DNA of 64,000 nucleotides from Bacteroidota bacterium (GTDB lineage: Bacteria; Bacteroidota; Bacteroidia; M30B66), in NCBI GenBank assembly GCA_027490225.1, contig JAIXYK010000031.1, forward strand, positions 36,531 through 100,530. Reading direction: 5' to 3'. The notes under the pieces were generated by a model. That model had not been told where the DNA came from. It did not search any database and was given only the letters and a program-made list of their open reading frames with translations. Numbering within the stretch: position 1 is the first letter of the stretch; every line of letters starts with the position of its first letter. Below, one piece after another: positions 55,549 through 63,913 of this stretch. Position numbers and translations under genes: made by a program.

Positions 55549-56025
55549 TTATTTAGATTCTGATGCAGGTACTTCAGTTTCCGCAGGAGGCATTGCTGCA
55601 GAAGTATCAGCTACAGGAATTTCGGCTCCTTCGCCACCACCCATTGGATTTTCTTTAGGTTGGTGAGCTAACCATTTGTCACCTTCTTTTTTCATTTTTA
55701 ATTCACCTTCTTGACCTTCTTTGGTGCAGCAATATTTACAAACAGCAGTTGTATCTCCACTAATTGTGCATTTCAAGTCTTTTATTTCTACTTTTTCTTT
55801 TTTAGCATCTTTGTTTGCTGCACCCATTGAAGCTGTTAAACTTTTCATCATGTCTAACATTCCACCTGTTTCTTTTGTACAGAATTCTTTTGCTTTATCG
55901 AAATCTTCAGCATTCATTGCATCTAGATATGCTTTTGCGTTTGTTTCAGGAGTGCTTCCACCAGAACAAGCATAAACAAAAACTGCAACTAAAGCAATTG
56001 CGGCTAATTTTAATGTATTTTTCAT
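55549..56025 (-). CDS. DUF4878-like lipoprotein
   Basis: The 158-residue lipoprotein has a signal peptide with lipobox (VFVYAC, lipid-anchored Cys at 20). It is followed by TPETNAKAYLDAMNAEDFDKAKEFC, a short NTF2-like DUF4878 domain with TTAVCKYCC (Cys cluster) and LKMKKEGDKWLAHQPKE, and a Pro/Glu/Ala-rich tail. Such proteins have no known reaction. The transcript ends at the terminator inside the next gene. Confidence 0.83.
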   Translation of the reverse strand: MKNTLKLAAIALVAVFVYACSGGSTPETNAKAYLDAMNAEDFDKAKEFCTKETGGMLDMMKSLTASMGAANKDAKKEKVEIKDLKCTISGDTTAVCKYCCTKEGQEGELKMKKEGDKWLAHQPKENPMGGGEGAEIPVADTSAAMPPAETEVPASESK

Positions 56026-56026
56026 A

Positions 56027-56071
56027 GTTTAAATTTTATGCAAAAATGCTATCTTATTTTGTGATTCACAA
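56027..56071 (-). promoter_or_regulatory. Leader 18-mer, near-consensus -7 box and inverted repeat before the lipoprotein gene
   Basis: The 18-mer GTTTAAATTTTATGCAAA (56027-56044) is identical to 8646-8663. The minus-strand CATTTTTG matches TAnnTTTG in 7 of 8 positions. A perfect inverted repeat TTGTGA-T-TCACAA lies at 56059-56071. Together they look like a regulated promoter, but none is proven. Confidence 0.35.
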
Positions 56072-56120
56072 CAAATATTTTAACAGTTTTTAACATATTA
56101 TTGTGAGGATAACTTATTGT

Positions 56121-56525
56121 TTATTTCTTAAAATGTTTTGCTAGTCCTTCTAACAAAAGATTGCAAAAGTTAGTTAAAGGTTTTTCTGCCATCATTTTAA
56201 GGAAAGCATTCATATCACCATCAAAATTAATGGCAGCTTCTGAAGCATCATTTGACACAGCATCAATATGAACGTTTAGCGTAAATGGAAATGGTACTTT
56301 TCCGTGAGAAGTCATTTTAATAACAGAATCAGAAATTCGTTCAGTAATTTTCATTCCAATATCTGCCATACCTTTTATTGTAAAAGTGCACTCATCTCCA
56401 TCACTTTTCCAGTTGATTACTTGCTCAGGCATTAATTGTTGTAAATTCGAGATAACAGAGAGAAAAGAAAAGACCTCAGTTTGGGAAGCTTCGATTGGCT
56501 TCTTATTTGTTTTAATTGTTAACAT
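56121..56525 (-). CDS. SRPBCC-fold (START-like) protein
   Basis: The 134-residue protein has the SRPBCC pattern: an N-terminal strand, SQTEVFSFLSVISNLQQLMPEQV (as fragments), alternating strands, and a long C-terminal helix MNAFLKMMAEKPLTNFCNLLLEGLAKHF (pieces). The fold binds hydrophobic ligands; the ligand is unknown. It lies 8 bp after pyrE and is probably co-transcribed. I recall this pairing with pyrE in other Bacteroidota, but a link to pyrimidine synthesis is unproven. Confidence 0.78.
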   Translation of the reverse strand: MLTIKTNKKPIEASQTEVFSFLSVISNLQQLMPEQVINWKSDGDECTFTIKGMADIGMKITERISDSVIKMTSHGKVPFPFTLNVHIDAVSNDASEAAINFDGDMNAFLKMMAEKPLTNFCNLLLEGLAKHFKK

Positions 56526-56533
56526 AAATCTTA

Positions 56534-57190
56534 TTAAGCAATCTTTAAAGTAGAACCCCAGCTTTCAGGATTGGTGTTCCAACTTTTTAATAATTCTATT
56601 TCTTCACCCTCTATATATTTATGTTTAAGAGCTTGTTGAATTAAAAACTCATAGTTGCTTAAGCTATAAAAAGAGCATTTTTCATTTTTGAAGTTTGCAA
56701 CTGCAGTATCAAATCCATAATCAAATATAGAAACGAGACCTTTAACTATACAACCTTCTGCTCTTAAAGCTTTTACTGCATTTAAACTGCTTTGACCTGT
56801 CGAAATTAAGTCTTCAATTACAACTACAGTTTGTCCTTTTTCTATTTTACCTTCAACAAGATTTTCCATTCCATGACCTTTGGCTGCAGCTCTTACGTAA
56901 ATAAAAGGCAATCCTAATTCTTGGGCTACCAAGGCTCCATGTGCAATTCCTCCAGTAGCTACACCTGCGATTACATCCGGTTTCTCAAAAGTACTAACAA
57001 TGGTCTTTGCCAATTCTTGACGAATAAAAGTTCTTACCTTTGGAAATGATAATGTGAGCCTGTTATCGCAATAAATTGGAGATTTCCATCCTGAAGACCA
57101 TGTAAATGGTTTAGAAGGTTGTAACTTTATCGCCTTAATCTGTAACAAGTAATCTGCTAACTGCTCAGCAGTATCTTTATTGAAAATCAT
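56534..57190 (-). CDS. pyrE: Orotate phosphoribosyltransferase
   Basis: The 218-residue type I phosphoribosyltransferase has FTWSSGWKSPIYCDNR near 29, VAGVATGGIAHG near 76, AAAKGHG (catalytic Lys104 flexible loop) and the PRPP loop VVVIEDLISTG (122-132). It joins orotate with PRPP to form OMP in de novo pyrimidine synthesis. Its ATG (57190-57188) overlaps the divergent NUDIX ATG in a CATG palindrome, so its promoter must lie inside the NUDIX coding sequence; a -7 box is there at 57195-57202. Confidence 0.96.
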   Translation of the reverse strand: MIFNKDTAEQLADYLLQIKAIKLQPSKPFTWSSGWKSPIYCDNRLTLSFPKVRTFIRQELAKTIVSTFEKPDVIAGVATGGIAHGALVAQELGLPFIYVRAAAKGHGMENLVEGKIEKGQTVVVIEDLISTGQSSLNAVKALRAEGCIVKGLVSIFDYGFDTAVANFKNEKCSFYSLSNYEFLIQQALKHKYIEGEEIELLKSWNTNPESWGSTLKIA

Positions 57191-57202
57191 GCAACAAAAA
57201 TA
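57172..57202. promoter_or_regulatory. Facing -7 boxes and shared CATG start of pyrE and the NUDIX gene
   Basis: Minus strand: TATTTTTG (57202-57195), an exact box, with the pyrE ATG at 57190. Plus strand: TATCTTTA (57172-57179), 7 of 8, with the NUDIX ATG at 57189. The two start codons overlap by two bases in CATG (57188-57191). Each promoter lies in the other gene's coding sequence. Confidence 0.5.
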
Positions 57203-57833
57203 CGCTGTTTACCTGAATAGAAAAGCCCTACTTTTCAACAATTCACAAAATTTTAGTTCACCATTAAATACAGTGAAAACATTTTTTGGGAATTCTATAA
57301 CAACCATTCAACAAGGTTTCAAGTGGTTAACTGAGGTTGAAAACGAAAATGCAGCAGCACTCTTTCCTGAAATTGACTATAAAAATGGCATTGAATTGTT
57401 GAAAACTGAATTCAAATTTATAGTAGCTGCCGGAGGTGTTGTAGCAAACTCAGCCAATGATTTATTATTTATTGAAAGACTAGGTTTATGGGATTTACCT
57501 AAAGGGAAAGTCGAAGAGAAAGAATCTGTTGAAGTGGCAGCTATCAGAGAAATAATTGAGGAAACAGGATTAGGTTCTCTTCAAAATCAGGAATTTCTAT
57601 GCTCAACCTTTCATATTTATTGGTTAAAGAATAAATTCATTTTGAAAGAGTCGGTTTGGTTTTCATTTAATACTTTAGATAATAACATTTTAATTCCTCA
57701 ACAAGAAGAGAATATAACTAAAGCGGAATGGATAAAGCAGATAGATATTTCCCAGGTTCTTTCGCATACTTATCCATCAATTATTGAGGTGATGGAAACA
57801 TACAAAATTAAAAAGGGGCTTACTGCTTTTTAG
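57189..57833 (+). CDS. NUDIX hydrolase
   Basis: From ATG 57189 the protein has 214 residues; a TTG 9 bp earlier is open but unlikely. It carries a full NUDIX box: G106, x5, Glu112, x7, REIIEETGL (120-128), with WDLPKGKVEEKESVEV before it. The N-terminal 75 residues are a family-specific extension with YAVYLNRKALLF. The enzyme hydrolyses a nucleoside diphosphate linked to another group; the substrate cannot be read here. Divergent from pyrE with overlapping start codons; its 3' end overlaps the convergent TonB-C-like gene by 14 bp. Confidence 0.9.
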   Translation: MQQKYAVYLNRKALLFNNSQNFSSPLNTVKTFFGNSITTIQQGFKWLTEVENENAAALFPEIDYKNGIELLKTEFKFIVAAGGVVANSANDLLFIERLGLWDLPKGKVEEKESVEVAAIREIIEETGLGSLQNQEFLCSTFHIYWLKNKFILKESVWFSFNTLDNNILIPQQEENITKAEWIKQIDISQVLSHTYPSIIEVMETYKIKKGLTAF

Positions 57834-58305
57834 CAGCTATGTTAAATAAATAACTTGCTTTAATTGGAATCTCGAGTACAACTTCAGATCTGTAGGGTAT
57901 ACTTCCCTGAGTAGCTGGAACGAAATTCACTGCAGACAATTCTTTTATTAGTTGTTCGTCAATTCCAAACCCCACTTTCGAAATGGAATAAACTTCTTTC
58001 AATTTACCATCAAAATTTACCTGAAATCCAATCATTGCATTACTCACCAAATTTGCATCTGCAGCTTCTTTTGAAACAATTATCCTCGAATAGATATATC
58101 TAAATAATGAATCTTCACCTTCCAGAAAAAACGCTTCATGATTTGCAATGTCAAAATTAACATCGTAGTTTTTTCCTTTATCTAAAATTTTCTGTTGCGC
58201 ATCTGTCTCTTTTGCTTTAAAACCAGTTGAATTTGTAGTTCCAGTTTGTGCCTTAACCGATTGAATTGTAATTAGTAATGTCGCAATAAGTAATGCTCTT
58301 TTCAT
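57820..58305 (-). CDS. Exported TonB C-terminal-like domain protein
   Basis: The 161-residue protein has a signal peptide (ending VKAQT). The C-terminal half is like the TonB C-terminal domain: IGFQVNFDGKLKEVYSIS, then GFGIDEQLIKEL and VNFVPATQGSIPYRSEVVLEIPI. There is no N-terminal membrane anchor, so it is not a classical energy-transducing TonB; Bacteroidota have many such free domains. It has a promoter box at 58325-58332, and its stop overlaps the NUDIX 3' end. Confidence 0.72.
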   Translation of the reverse strand: MKRALLIATLLITIQSVKAQTGTTNSTGFKAKETDAQQKILDKGKNYDVNFDIANHEAFFLEGEDSLFRYIYSRIIVSKEAADANLVSNAMIGFQVNFDGKLKEVYSISKVGFGIDEQLIKELSAVNFVPATQGSIPYRSEVVLEIPIKASYLFNIAAKKQ

Positions 58306-58324
58306 ATTTTAGGTTAGTTTGCGG

Positions 58325-58332
58325 CAAATTTA
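58325..58332 (-). promoter_or_regulatory. -7 box (TAAATTTG) of the TonB-C-like gene
   Basis: An exact TAnnTTTG followed by CCGC on the minus strand, 19 bp before ATG 58305. Confidence 0.5.
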
Positions 58333-58385
58333 CGATTCCAAAAGAATCGACATTGACAATTACATTCAATTTCTTTCAATCGAAA

Positions 58386-59264
58386 TTATTTTTTTCCCCT
58401 TACAGCCTTTTCAATTTCATCCCACATAGGTTCAGGAACATGCAATAAATTGCTAAATTCTCCAGCCCCTTGAAGCCATTCCCCTCCATCAATTGTAACA
58501 ACTTCTCCATTAACATAACTTGCGAAATCTGAAATTAGATATGCTGCCAGATTAGCTAACTCGGCATGTTCACCAAATCTTTTTAAAGGAATTCTTTCTA
58601 AAGGATCTATTTTCTTTGCAAGATCTCCAGGAAACAATCTGCTCCAGGCTCCTTGCGTAGGAAAAGGTCCAGGTGCAATTGCGTTACTCCTGATACCATA
58701 TTTTGCCCATTCTACAGCTAAGCTTCTCGTAAGGGCTAAAACTCCTGCTTTTGCGCAAGCTGAAGGAACAACGTAACCAGAGCCTGTCCACGAATAAGTA
58801 GTAACTATATTTAGAAAACTACCACTTTGTTTTTCTTCAATCCATTTTTTACCAGCGTGTAGAGTACAGTTATAAGTTCCCTTTAAAACAATATCTACGA
58901 TAGTGTCAAAGGCTTTGTGACTTAATCTTTCTGTAGGACTGATAAAATTTCCAGCAGCATTATTCAACCAAACATTCACAAATCCGAATTCGTTCCATGC
59001 TTTTTCCATTGCTTTTTCTACTTCATCCATTTTACGCACATCACAAACTGCATAAATAATATTACCTCCAGTTTTTTCAGTAAGTTCAGCACAAGTTGCT
59101 TTTAACACATCTTCTTTTCTGCTTGTAATCATTACTTTAGCACCTAACTTAAGAAAAACCTCGGCCATAGATTTACCTAAACCTGTTCCTCCTCCAGTTA
59201 TTACAACATGTTTGTTTGTAAGTGCATTTTCTCTTAGCATTAATCCTGTTTCAGCAATATTCAT
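58386..59264 (-). CDS. SDR oxidoreductase, 2,4-dienoyl-CoA reductase-like
   Basis: The 292-residue short-chain dehydrogenase has the cofactor loop VITGGGTGLGKSMAEVF (22-38), NNAAGNF near 108 and the line VPSACAKAGVLALTRSLAVEWAKYGIRSNAIAPGP. The classical YxxxK is replaced by S-A-C-A-K, exactly the situation in DECR-type 2,4-dienoyl-CoA reductases, whose catalytic residues lie elsewhere. The Arg after TS (TSRKEDVL) suggests NADP(H). It likely serves beta-oxidation of unsaturated acyl chains. Single-gene transcript. Confidence 0.87.
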   Translation of the reverse strand: MNIAETGLMLRENALTNKHVVITGGGTGLGKSMAEVFLKLGAKVMITSRKEDVLKATCAELTEKTGGNIIYAVCDVRKMDEVEKAMEKAWNEFGFVNVWLNNAAGNFISPTERLSHKAFDTIVDIVLKGTYNCTLHAGKKWIEEKQSGSFLNIVTTYSWTGSGYVVPSACAKAGVLALTRSLAVEWAKYGIRSNAIAPGPFPTQGAWSRLFPGDLAKKIDPLERIPLKRFGEHAELANLAAYLISDFASYVNGEVVTIDGGEWLQGAGEFSNLLHVPEPMWDEIEKAVRGKK

Positions 59265-59324
59265 ATCAGTTTATTTGGTATAATGTTTGACCTCAAACTT
59301 AAACAATCCTTTTAATTTTTTATT

Positions 59325-60023
59325 ATGTTGATGAAATTACTTTTATCAGGAATTTTTGCGTCTTCAGCAATCATTGCCCAACCCGTTTTTATCCTTTCTC
59401 TGCAAGACAGTAGTTTTTTTACTGCAGAAATAAATAATCAAGTTTTTAATGAACCTCAATCAGTGATGAACTTTTATGATGTTCCCTCTGGAAATCATAG
59501 TTTAAAGGTTTTTAAAATCCTTAAAACAGGCAATTCTACAATAAAACAACCGGTTTTTGAAGGTACTGTTTTGATTGATCAAAATTCAAGTTTAGTAGGG
59601 TATATAGATAAATACAATCAATTAAAAATTTCTAGTAATACTGCACGATTGGATAAAAAAGAAACAGCTATTTATAATCAAACACGATATCCAAACCCTA
59701 ACAATATTCCCACAAATACGCAAAATCAAACAAATAAAGATGGAATGAGTAATACGCAGTTTAATAGTGTCTTAGAGAACTTGAATGCGATATCATTAGA
59801 AAATGAAAGATTCAATACTGCAAAAGGAATTATAAGTATTTCCTCAATTAAATCGAGTCAGATTGCTGAAATGATGTTAAAATTTGAAAATGAAAATAAT
59901 AGGGTTCAATTAGCAGATTATGCGCTTAAATATGTAGTTGATCCTCAAAATTATGGAGTTGTATATAATGCAATCAGAAGCCCAAGAAGCATTAGAAGAT
60001 TAAATAGAAAATTAAGTAATTGA
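59325..60023 (+). CDS. DUF4476 exported protein
   Basis: The 232-residue protein has a signal peptide (MKLLLSGIFASSAIIAQ; ATG 59325 or 59331). An N-terminal beta domain (QDSSFFTAEINNQVFNEP, PSGNHSLKVFKIL) and an Asn/Gln-rich linker lead into DUF4476 (about 145-228: SVLENLNAISLENERFNTAK, SSQIAEMMLKFENENNRV, ADYALKYVVDPQNYGVV). DUF4476 is of unknown function; some proteins carry it near surface or stress genes. Its 3' end overlaps the convergent gene by 12 bp. Confidence 0.85.
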   Translation: MLMKLLLSGIFASSAIIAQPVFILSLQDSSFFTAEINNQVFNEPQSVMNFYDVPSGNHSLKVFKILKTGNSTIKQPVFEGTVLIDQNSSLVGYIDKYNQLKISSNTARLDKKETAIYNQTRYPNPNNIPTNTQNQTNKDGMSNTQFNSVLENLNAISLENERFNTAKGIISISSIKSSQIAEMMLKFENENNRVQLADYALKYVVDPQNYGVVYNAIRSPRSIRRLNRKLSN

Positions 60024-60254
60024 TTTTCTCACCCTATCAATATAATTCCTAGTTGCTTGTTGTTGAGAAATTCCATTTTTCTCCATTTCTTCTTTGATCC
60101 AAATTGCTGCCATACAATGCGTTAATTGTTCTCCTTCATCCATTCCTTCAATTTCAATAGTAGGCGTTTCTTCATTTAAAAGTTGTTCTTCCGCCTTTTT
60201 TAAATCCTCAAGGCTAAAATCTTCCACAGTTTTTTTAATTATCGGTATTTTCAT
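60012..60254 (-). CDS. Small conserved protein coupled to thioredoxin
   Basis: The 80-residue acidic soluble protein has KTVEDFSLEDLKKAEEQLLNEE and a helix with MDEGEQLTHCMAAIWIKEEMEKNGIS. The start overlaps the thioredoxin stop by 4 bp (ATGA), so the pair is translationally coupled. I recall similar pairs in Bacteroidota; function unknown. Confidence 0.78.
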   Translation of the reverse strand: MKIPIIKKTVEDFSLEDLKKAEEQLLNEETPTIEIEGMDEGEQLTHCMAAIWIKEEMEKNGISQQQATRNYIDRVRKSIT

Positions 60255-60568
60255 ACTAATTCATTTAGCATAGAAACAATAACCTCTTCTTTTGAAGTTG
60301 CCGAACCATTTAATAAGGTTCCATTTTTAAAAGTAGCGAAATAAGGAAGGTTATCTACATTAGCCATTTTACGTGCAATTTCATTTTCCTCAGCATTTAT
60401 TTCTAAAAATGTAGTCCCTTCAAATTGTTCATCATTCGAAAGTCTTTTAAATTTTGGTGCAATTAGTTTGCAGCTTCCACACCAGTCTGCATAATACTTT
60501 ACAATTACTTTCCCGCTAGTTTCTAGGGTTTTTTGGAAATCAAGGTCTGTTCCTATTAATACTGCCAT
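60251..60568 (-). CDS. Thioredoxin-family protein
   Basis: The 105-residue protein has a thioredoxin fold with active site YYADWCGSCKLIAPKF (Cys30-Gly-Ser-Cys33) and the cis-Pro line VDNLPYFATFKNG near 73. WCGSC is a variant of WCGPC found in a Bacteroidota thioredoxin subgroup; the partner is unknown. No signal peptide, so it is cytoplasmic. It is coupled to the 80-residue protein gene downstream. Confidence 0.88.
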   Translation of the reverse strand: MAVLIGTDLDFQKTLETSGKVIVKYYADWCGSCKLIAPKFKRLSNDEQFEGTTFLEINAEENEIARKMANVDNLPYFATFKNGTLLNGSATSKEEVIVSMLNELV

Positions 60569-60617
60569 ACAAAGAATATTTTACTGCAAATAACATAAAT
60601 TTTTAGGTTATGTTTAA

Positions 60618-61394
60618 TTATTTCAAGCCTTTTGCTTCGTTCCAAAACACATCCATTTCAACTAAAGACATATCGGAGAGCACCAATCCTCTTTCTTTAG
60701 CAGCATTCTCAAGATATTGAAAGCGTTTTATAAATTTTTTATTTGTTTTTTCTAAAGCATCTTCTGGACTAATTCCTTTGAATCTTGCAAAATTGATGAG
60801 TGAAAATAGCACATCGCCAAACTCGTCTTCCATTTTTTCTTCATTATTAGCAAGCACCTCAGCTTCAAATTCTTTAATTTCTTCTTGTACCTTTTCCCAT
60901 ACTTGTTGTTCGTTGTCCCAATCGAAACCAACTCCACGCGCTTTTTCTTGAATACGCATAGCCTTTATTAATGCTGGCAAACTTTTAGGCACTCCTCCAA
61001 GAACAGATGAGTTTCCTTCTTTTAACTTTAGTTTTTCCCAGTTTTCTTTTACTTCTTGCTCGTTGGCCACTTTCACATCACCATAAATATGTGGGTGACG
61101 ATTAATTAATTTCTCACATAAATTATTTATTACAGAAGTAATGTCAAACTCTTGGGTCTCACTTCCAATCTTGGCATAAAATACAATATGTAACAGAACA
61201 TCACCCAATTCTTTGGCAATCTCTTTTCTATCGTTATTAATAATAGCATCAGACAATTCATATGTTTCTTCGATGGTAAGGTGCCTCAAGCTTTGAATGG
61301 TTTGTTTCTGGTCCCAAGGACATTTTTCCCTCAATTCGTCCATTATATTCAGCAATCTTTCAAAAGCCTTTAATTTTTCTTGCGTGGTGGTCAT
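60618..61394 (-). CDS. mazG: Nucleoside triphosphate pyrophosphohydrolase MazG
   Basis: The 258-residue protein has two tandem MazG all-alpha domains, as in E. coli MazG. Domain 1 carries LREKCPWDQKQTIQSLRHLTIEETYEL and ELGDVLLHIVFYA; domain 2 carries EEIKEFEAE and DEFGDVLFSLINFAR, with GVGFDWDN between. The EExxE...ExxD sets hold Mg2+. It splits NTPs to NMP and pyrophosphate (house-cleaning). It is divergent from the PagL-like gene. Confidence 0.96.
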   Translation of the reverse strand: MTTTQEKLKAFERLLNIMDELREKCPWDQKQTIQSLRHLTIEETYELSDAIINNDRKEIAKELGDVLLHIVFYAKIGSETQEFDITSVINNLCEKLINRHPHIYGDVKVANEQEVKENWEKLKLKEGNSSVLGGVPKSLPALIKAMRIQEKARGVGFDWDNEQQVWEKVQEEIKEFEAEVLANNEEKMEDEFGDVLFSLINFARFKGISPEDALEKTNKKFIKRFQYLENAAKERGLVLSDMSLVEMDVFWNEAKGLK

Positions 61395-61411
61395 TACAGA
61401 TGATGTTTTGT

Positions 61412-61419
61412 TATTTTTG
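61412..61419 (+). promoter_or_regulatory. -7 box (TATTTTTG) of the PagL-like/head-GIN pair
   Basis: An exact TAnnTTTG followed by CC, 11 bp before ATG 61431 in the 36-bp divergent gap with mazG. Confidence 0.5.
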
Positions 61420-61430
61420 CCTACTTATAA

Positions 61431-62528
61431 ATGAAAAAACAGGTGCAAAAGTATGTTTTAAAACTGCTAATAACAGGAGTAGCGTTACTTTTATTTCAAC
61501 CTATTGCAGCTCAATATTCTGTTGCGCCTCGGGCTATAGGATTTCATACGACTTACGGTTTTATTTTACCCCATAAAGTAGATTTCGATGCACTTATTTC
61601 AGGACATATTCCTGGATTTGAAATTAACTACAGATATAATTATTCTGGAGTAAAAGAGTGGGAGAAATTTTACCGTTTACCTAATGTTGGTATTACCGCT
61701 CAATATTTTGATTTTAATAACTTCAGAATAGGGAAAGCTATAGGAATTGCACCTTATGTGAGTTTTAATTTGATAAAAAAAGAGCGAATTTCTTTTCAAT
61801 ACCGGGTTGCTACTGGTCTAGGCTATGTTACAGAAAAATTTAATTTAGATAATAATCGCAAAAATTTAGTTATTAGTACACATATCAATTCTTACGTTAG
61901 TATGCTGTTTCAACTGCATGTTAAAGTTGCAAAAAGAATTGAATTGCAGACTGGTTTTGCTATGTCGCATTTTTCTAATGCTGCGTTTAAGATACCAAAT
62001 GCAGGAATTAATATAATTAGTGCATCAGCAGGTTTTTCTTTTGATTTGGGAAGATTGGTAGTAGTGAATAACTACACCTTTCCTGTTGTAGAAAAAAAAT
62101 GGAGGTATCTGGTTTGGACCGGTGGATTTTTAAAAGAAACAAATCCGGTAGAAGGCAGAAAATTTTATGCACAAACGCTTTCATTTAACGCATTAAAGCG
62201 ATTTTCGAACAAAAGTTCTTTTGGAGGCGGAATGGATTTGATGTTAGATAATTCAATTCCCCAAAGAAATAAATTTAATTTGGAGGCACCTTCTTCACCA
62301 TTCAGGGCAGGGTTTAATGTTGCTTATGCATTGCATTTTGGCAAATTTTCTATTCCCATCCAACAGGGTATTTATTTTATTGATAGTTTTAGAGGAGACG
62401 GTCTATTTTACACTAGAGTAGGATGGAGGTATCATGTCAATAAAAAGTTAATGTTAAACATGACATTAAAAACACATTTTGCTTCAGCAGATTATTTAGA
62501 ATTAGGAATTGGATATTTTTTAAAATGA
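61431..62528 (+). CDS. Acyloxyacyl hydrolase / PagL-like lipid A deacylase family outer-membrane protein
   Basis: The 365-residue protein has a signal peptide (ending IAAQY) and an outer-membrane barrel. The MSHFSNAAFKIPNAGIN line near 180-196 carries the His-x-Ser-Asn motif of the PagL/acyloxyacyl hydrolase family, whose His and Ser are catalytic. PagL removes the 3-O-acyl chain of lipid A; Bacteroidota members are longer and mostly untested. Its stop overlaps the head-GIN gene by 4 bp (ATGA). Confidence 0.82.
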   Translation: MKKQVQKYVLKLLITGVALLLFQPIAAQYSVAPRAIGFHTTYGFILPHKVDFDALISGHIPGFEINYRYNYSGVKEWEKFYRLPNVGITAQYFDFNNFRIGKAIGIAPYVSFNLIKKERISFQYRVATGLGYVTEKFNLDNNRKNLVISTHINSYVSMLFQLHVKVAKRIELQTGFAMSHFSNAAFKIPNAGINIISASAGFSFDLGRLVVVNNYTFPVVEKKWRYLVWTGGFLKETNPVEGRKFYAQTLSFNALKRFSNKSSFGGGMDLMLDNSIPQRNKFNLEAPSSPFRAGFNVAYALHFGKFSIPIQQGIYFIDSFRGDGLFYTRVGWRYHVNKKLMLNMTLKTHFASADYLELGIGYFLK

Positions 62529-63268
62529 AACGCTTAAGTTTAATATTAATCGTATTAATGGAATTGTTTTTATTTTCTTGTAAAAAAGAAAACATGAACG
62601 ATTGCTTTACCAGCAGAGGAGTAACTGCTGTAGAGAGAAGAAATTTGGAAGTATTCAGAAATATAAAACTTGGGAAAAGAATTCAATTGGTATTAATTGA
62701 AGACACTGTAAATTACGCAGTTATAGAAGCTGGTAGCCATCTTTTACCAAGCATCGTTACTTCGGTTGAAGGTGAGGTTTTAACCATTCAAAATCAGAAT
62801 AAATGCAATTGGGTAAGAACTTATAAAGATTCGATATTAATTAAGTTACATTATACTAGTTTGTATAGCATAGAAATGAAAGGTGCCAGTAAGATTACAA
62901 ACCAAGACACACTTAAGAATTCGGACACATTAAGACTTGAATTCAGAGATGCATCGGGTGATGTAAATTTAATGGTAGACAACAAAAGGATTGATATTAT
63001 TCAACATACCGGTGCGAGTGATGTAATTATAAATGGAAAAACCGATGATTTATCCGTTTATATGTCAGGACTTGGTTGGGGTGATTATTCAAAGTTATAT
63101 GCTCGCACTGCATATGTAGATACCCGCAGCGCTGCTGATGTAAAAGTGTATGCATTTTTAGCTTTTGATTTTAGGCTAAGAAATTCGGGCGATGTATATT
63201 ACAGGGGAACTGGAACTGTAAATTCTTCTACAATTATTGGCGATGGTAAAATTGTGAAATTGCCTTAG
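62525..63268 (+). CDS. Head-GIN (DUF2807) domain lipoprotein
   Basis: The 247-residue lipoprotein has a signal peptide with lipobox (LFLFSC, Cys about 19). A beta-helix-like DUF2807 domain follows: FRNIKLGKRIQLVLIED, VLTIQNQNKC, KLHYTSLYSIEMKGASKI, LEFRDASGDV and a C-terminal RLRNSGDVYYRGTG. Function unknown; such proteins are anchored in the envelope. It is translationally coupled to the PagL-like gene, which suggests a joint outer-membrane role. Confidence 0.85.
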   Translation: MKRLSLILIVLMELFLFSCKKENMNDCFTSRGVTAVERRNLEVFRNIKLGKRIQLVLIEDTVNYAVIEAGSHLLPSIVTSVEGEVLTIQNQNKCNWVRTYKDSILIKLHYTSLYSIEMKGASKITNQDTLKNSDTLRLEFRDASGDVNLMVDNKRIDIIQHTGASDVIINGKTDDLSVYMSGLGWGDYSKLYARTAYVDTRSAADVKVYAFLAFDFRLRNSGDVYYRGTGTVNSSTIIGDGKIVKLP

Positions 63269-63458
63269 GGCATTGTTATAAGTTGGTTGAGGCTTTAGCA
63301 TTATACATTGATTCACAATATAAAAAAGTTATTAATCTAATCTTAAAAAATGAGGACGTTCAGATAAGGATGAGCTTTGCTCTTATTGTAATATAAATTA
63401 AATACAGCGCCTTTGTCGCAAAGGACATGTTTTACTGGATTAGGAGTGCAATTTTATC

Positions 63459-63881
63459 TTACAGCCTCTTATCTTTAAAAATCTGTAAAAGTTCGTTTTC
63501 TTCAATTTGCGTAATAGCTGCAATTACATCAATTGGTAGACCTTGTTTTCTTGCATTTATTGCTGTTTCAATTTTCCCTTCAATTTTCCCTTCAATTTTC
63601 CCTTCAATTTTTCCTTCAATTTTTCCTTGTATTCTTCCTTTGATTTCTCCCTCTTCAAAATAAGTATCCTTTACGTTTTGCAAGTCGCGATATGCCTTTA
63701 AACTTTGTTCATAGGCAGCCTGTTCTTCTTTGTTAAGTTTGGCTAACTCTGCTACATCCATAACTTTTTTGAAAATATTTTCTTGCATTTTGATTGGTAA
63801 TTTTTGTAATCTAGGTAAATGCTTTAACAAAAATAACCATTTTTCGAATTGGGAAATGTAGTTTTCCTTTTTTAGAGCATC
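63459..63881 (-). pseudogene. 5'-truncated Rpn-family (PD-(D/E)XK) nuclease/putative transposase remnant
   Basis: The open frame gives about 140 residues ending at 63459. The recognisable part (FEKWLFLLKHLPRLQKLP, MDVAELAKLNKEEQAAYEQSLKAYRDLQN, TYFEEGEIKGR, a GKIE repeat, GLPIDVIAAITQ) is the C-terminal portion of the Rpn recombination-promoting nuclease/PDDEXK transposase family, normally near 290 residues. The homology-like sequence runs upstream past any ATG to a TAA at 63882-63884; beyond lies the GC-rich element. The catalytic N-terminal domain is missing, so I call it a remnant. A TTG start at 63830 would give only 123 residues. Confidence 0.75.
63567..63650 (-). repeat. 12-bp tandem repeat coding (GKIE)n
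   Basis: Seven 12-base units, five of them TTCAATTTTCCC or TTCAATTTTTCC (plus-strand sense) and two diverged, encode Gly-Lys-Ile-Glu repeats in the Rpn-family remnant. Such repeats are typical of this family's linker. Confidence 0.9.
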
Positions 63882-63913
63882 TTAAATAGATACTTAATTT
63901 TGAGTTTATCTTA

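Noticed and set aside
56059..56071. TTGTGA-T-TCACAA as a CRP site
   Set aside because: CRP sites need a 6-bp spacer between TGTGA and TCACA; here it is 1 bp. It is kept only as an unassigned inverted repeat.
58386..59264. Inactive SDR because YxxxK is missing
   Set aside because: The S-A-C-A-K pattern at this place is normal in 2,4-dienoyl-CoA reductases, which use other catalytic residues.
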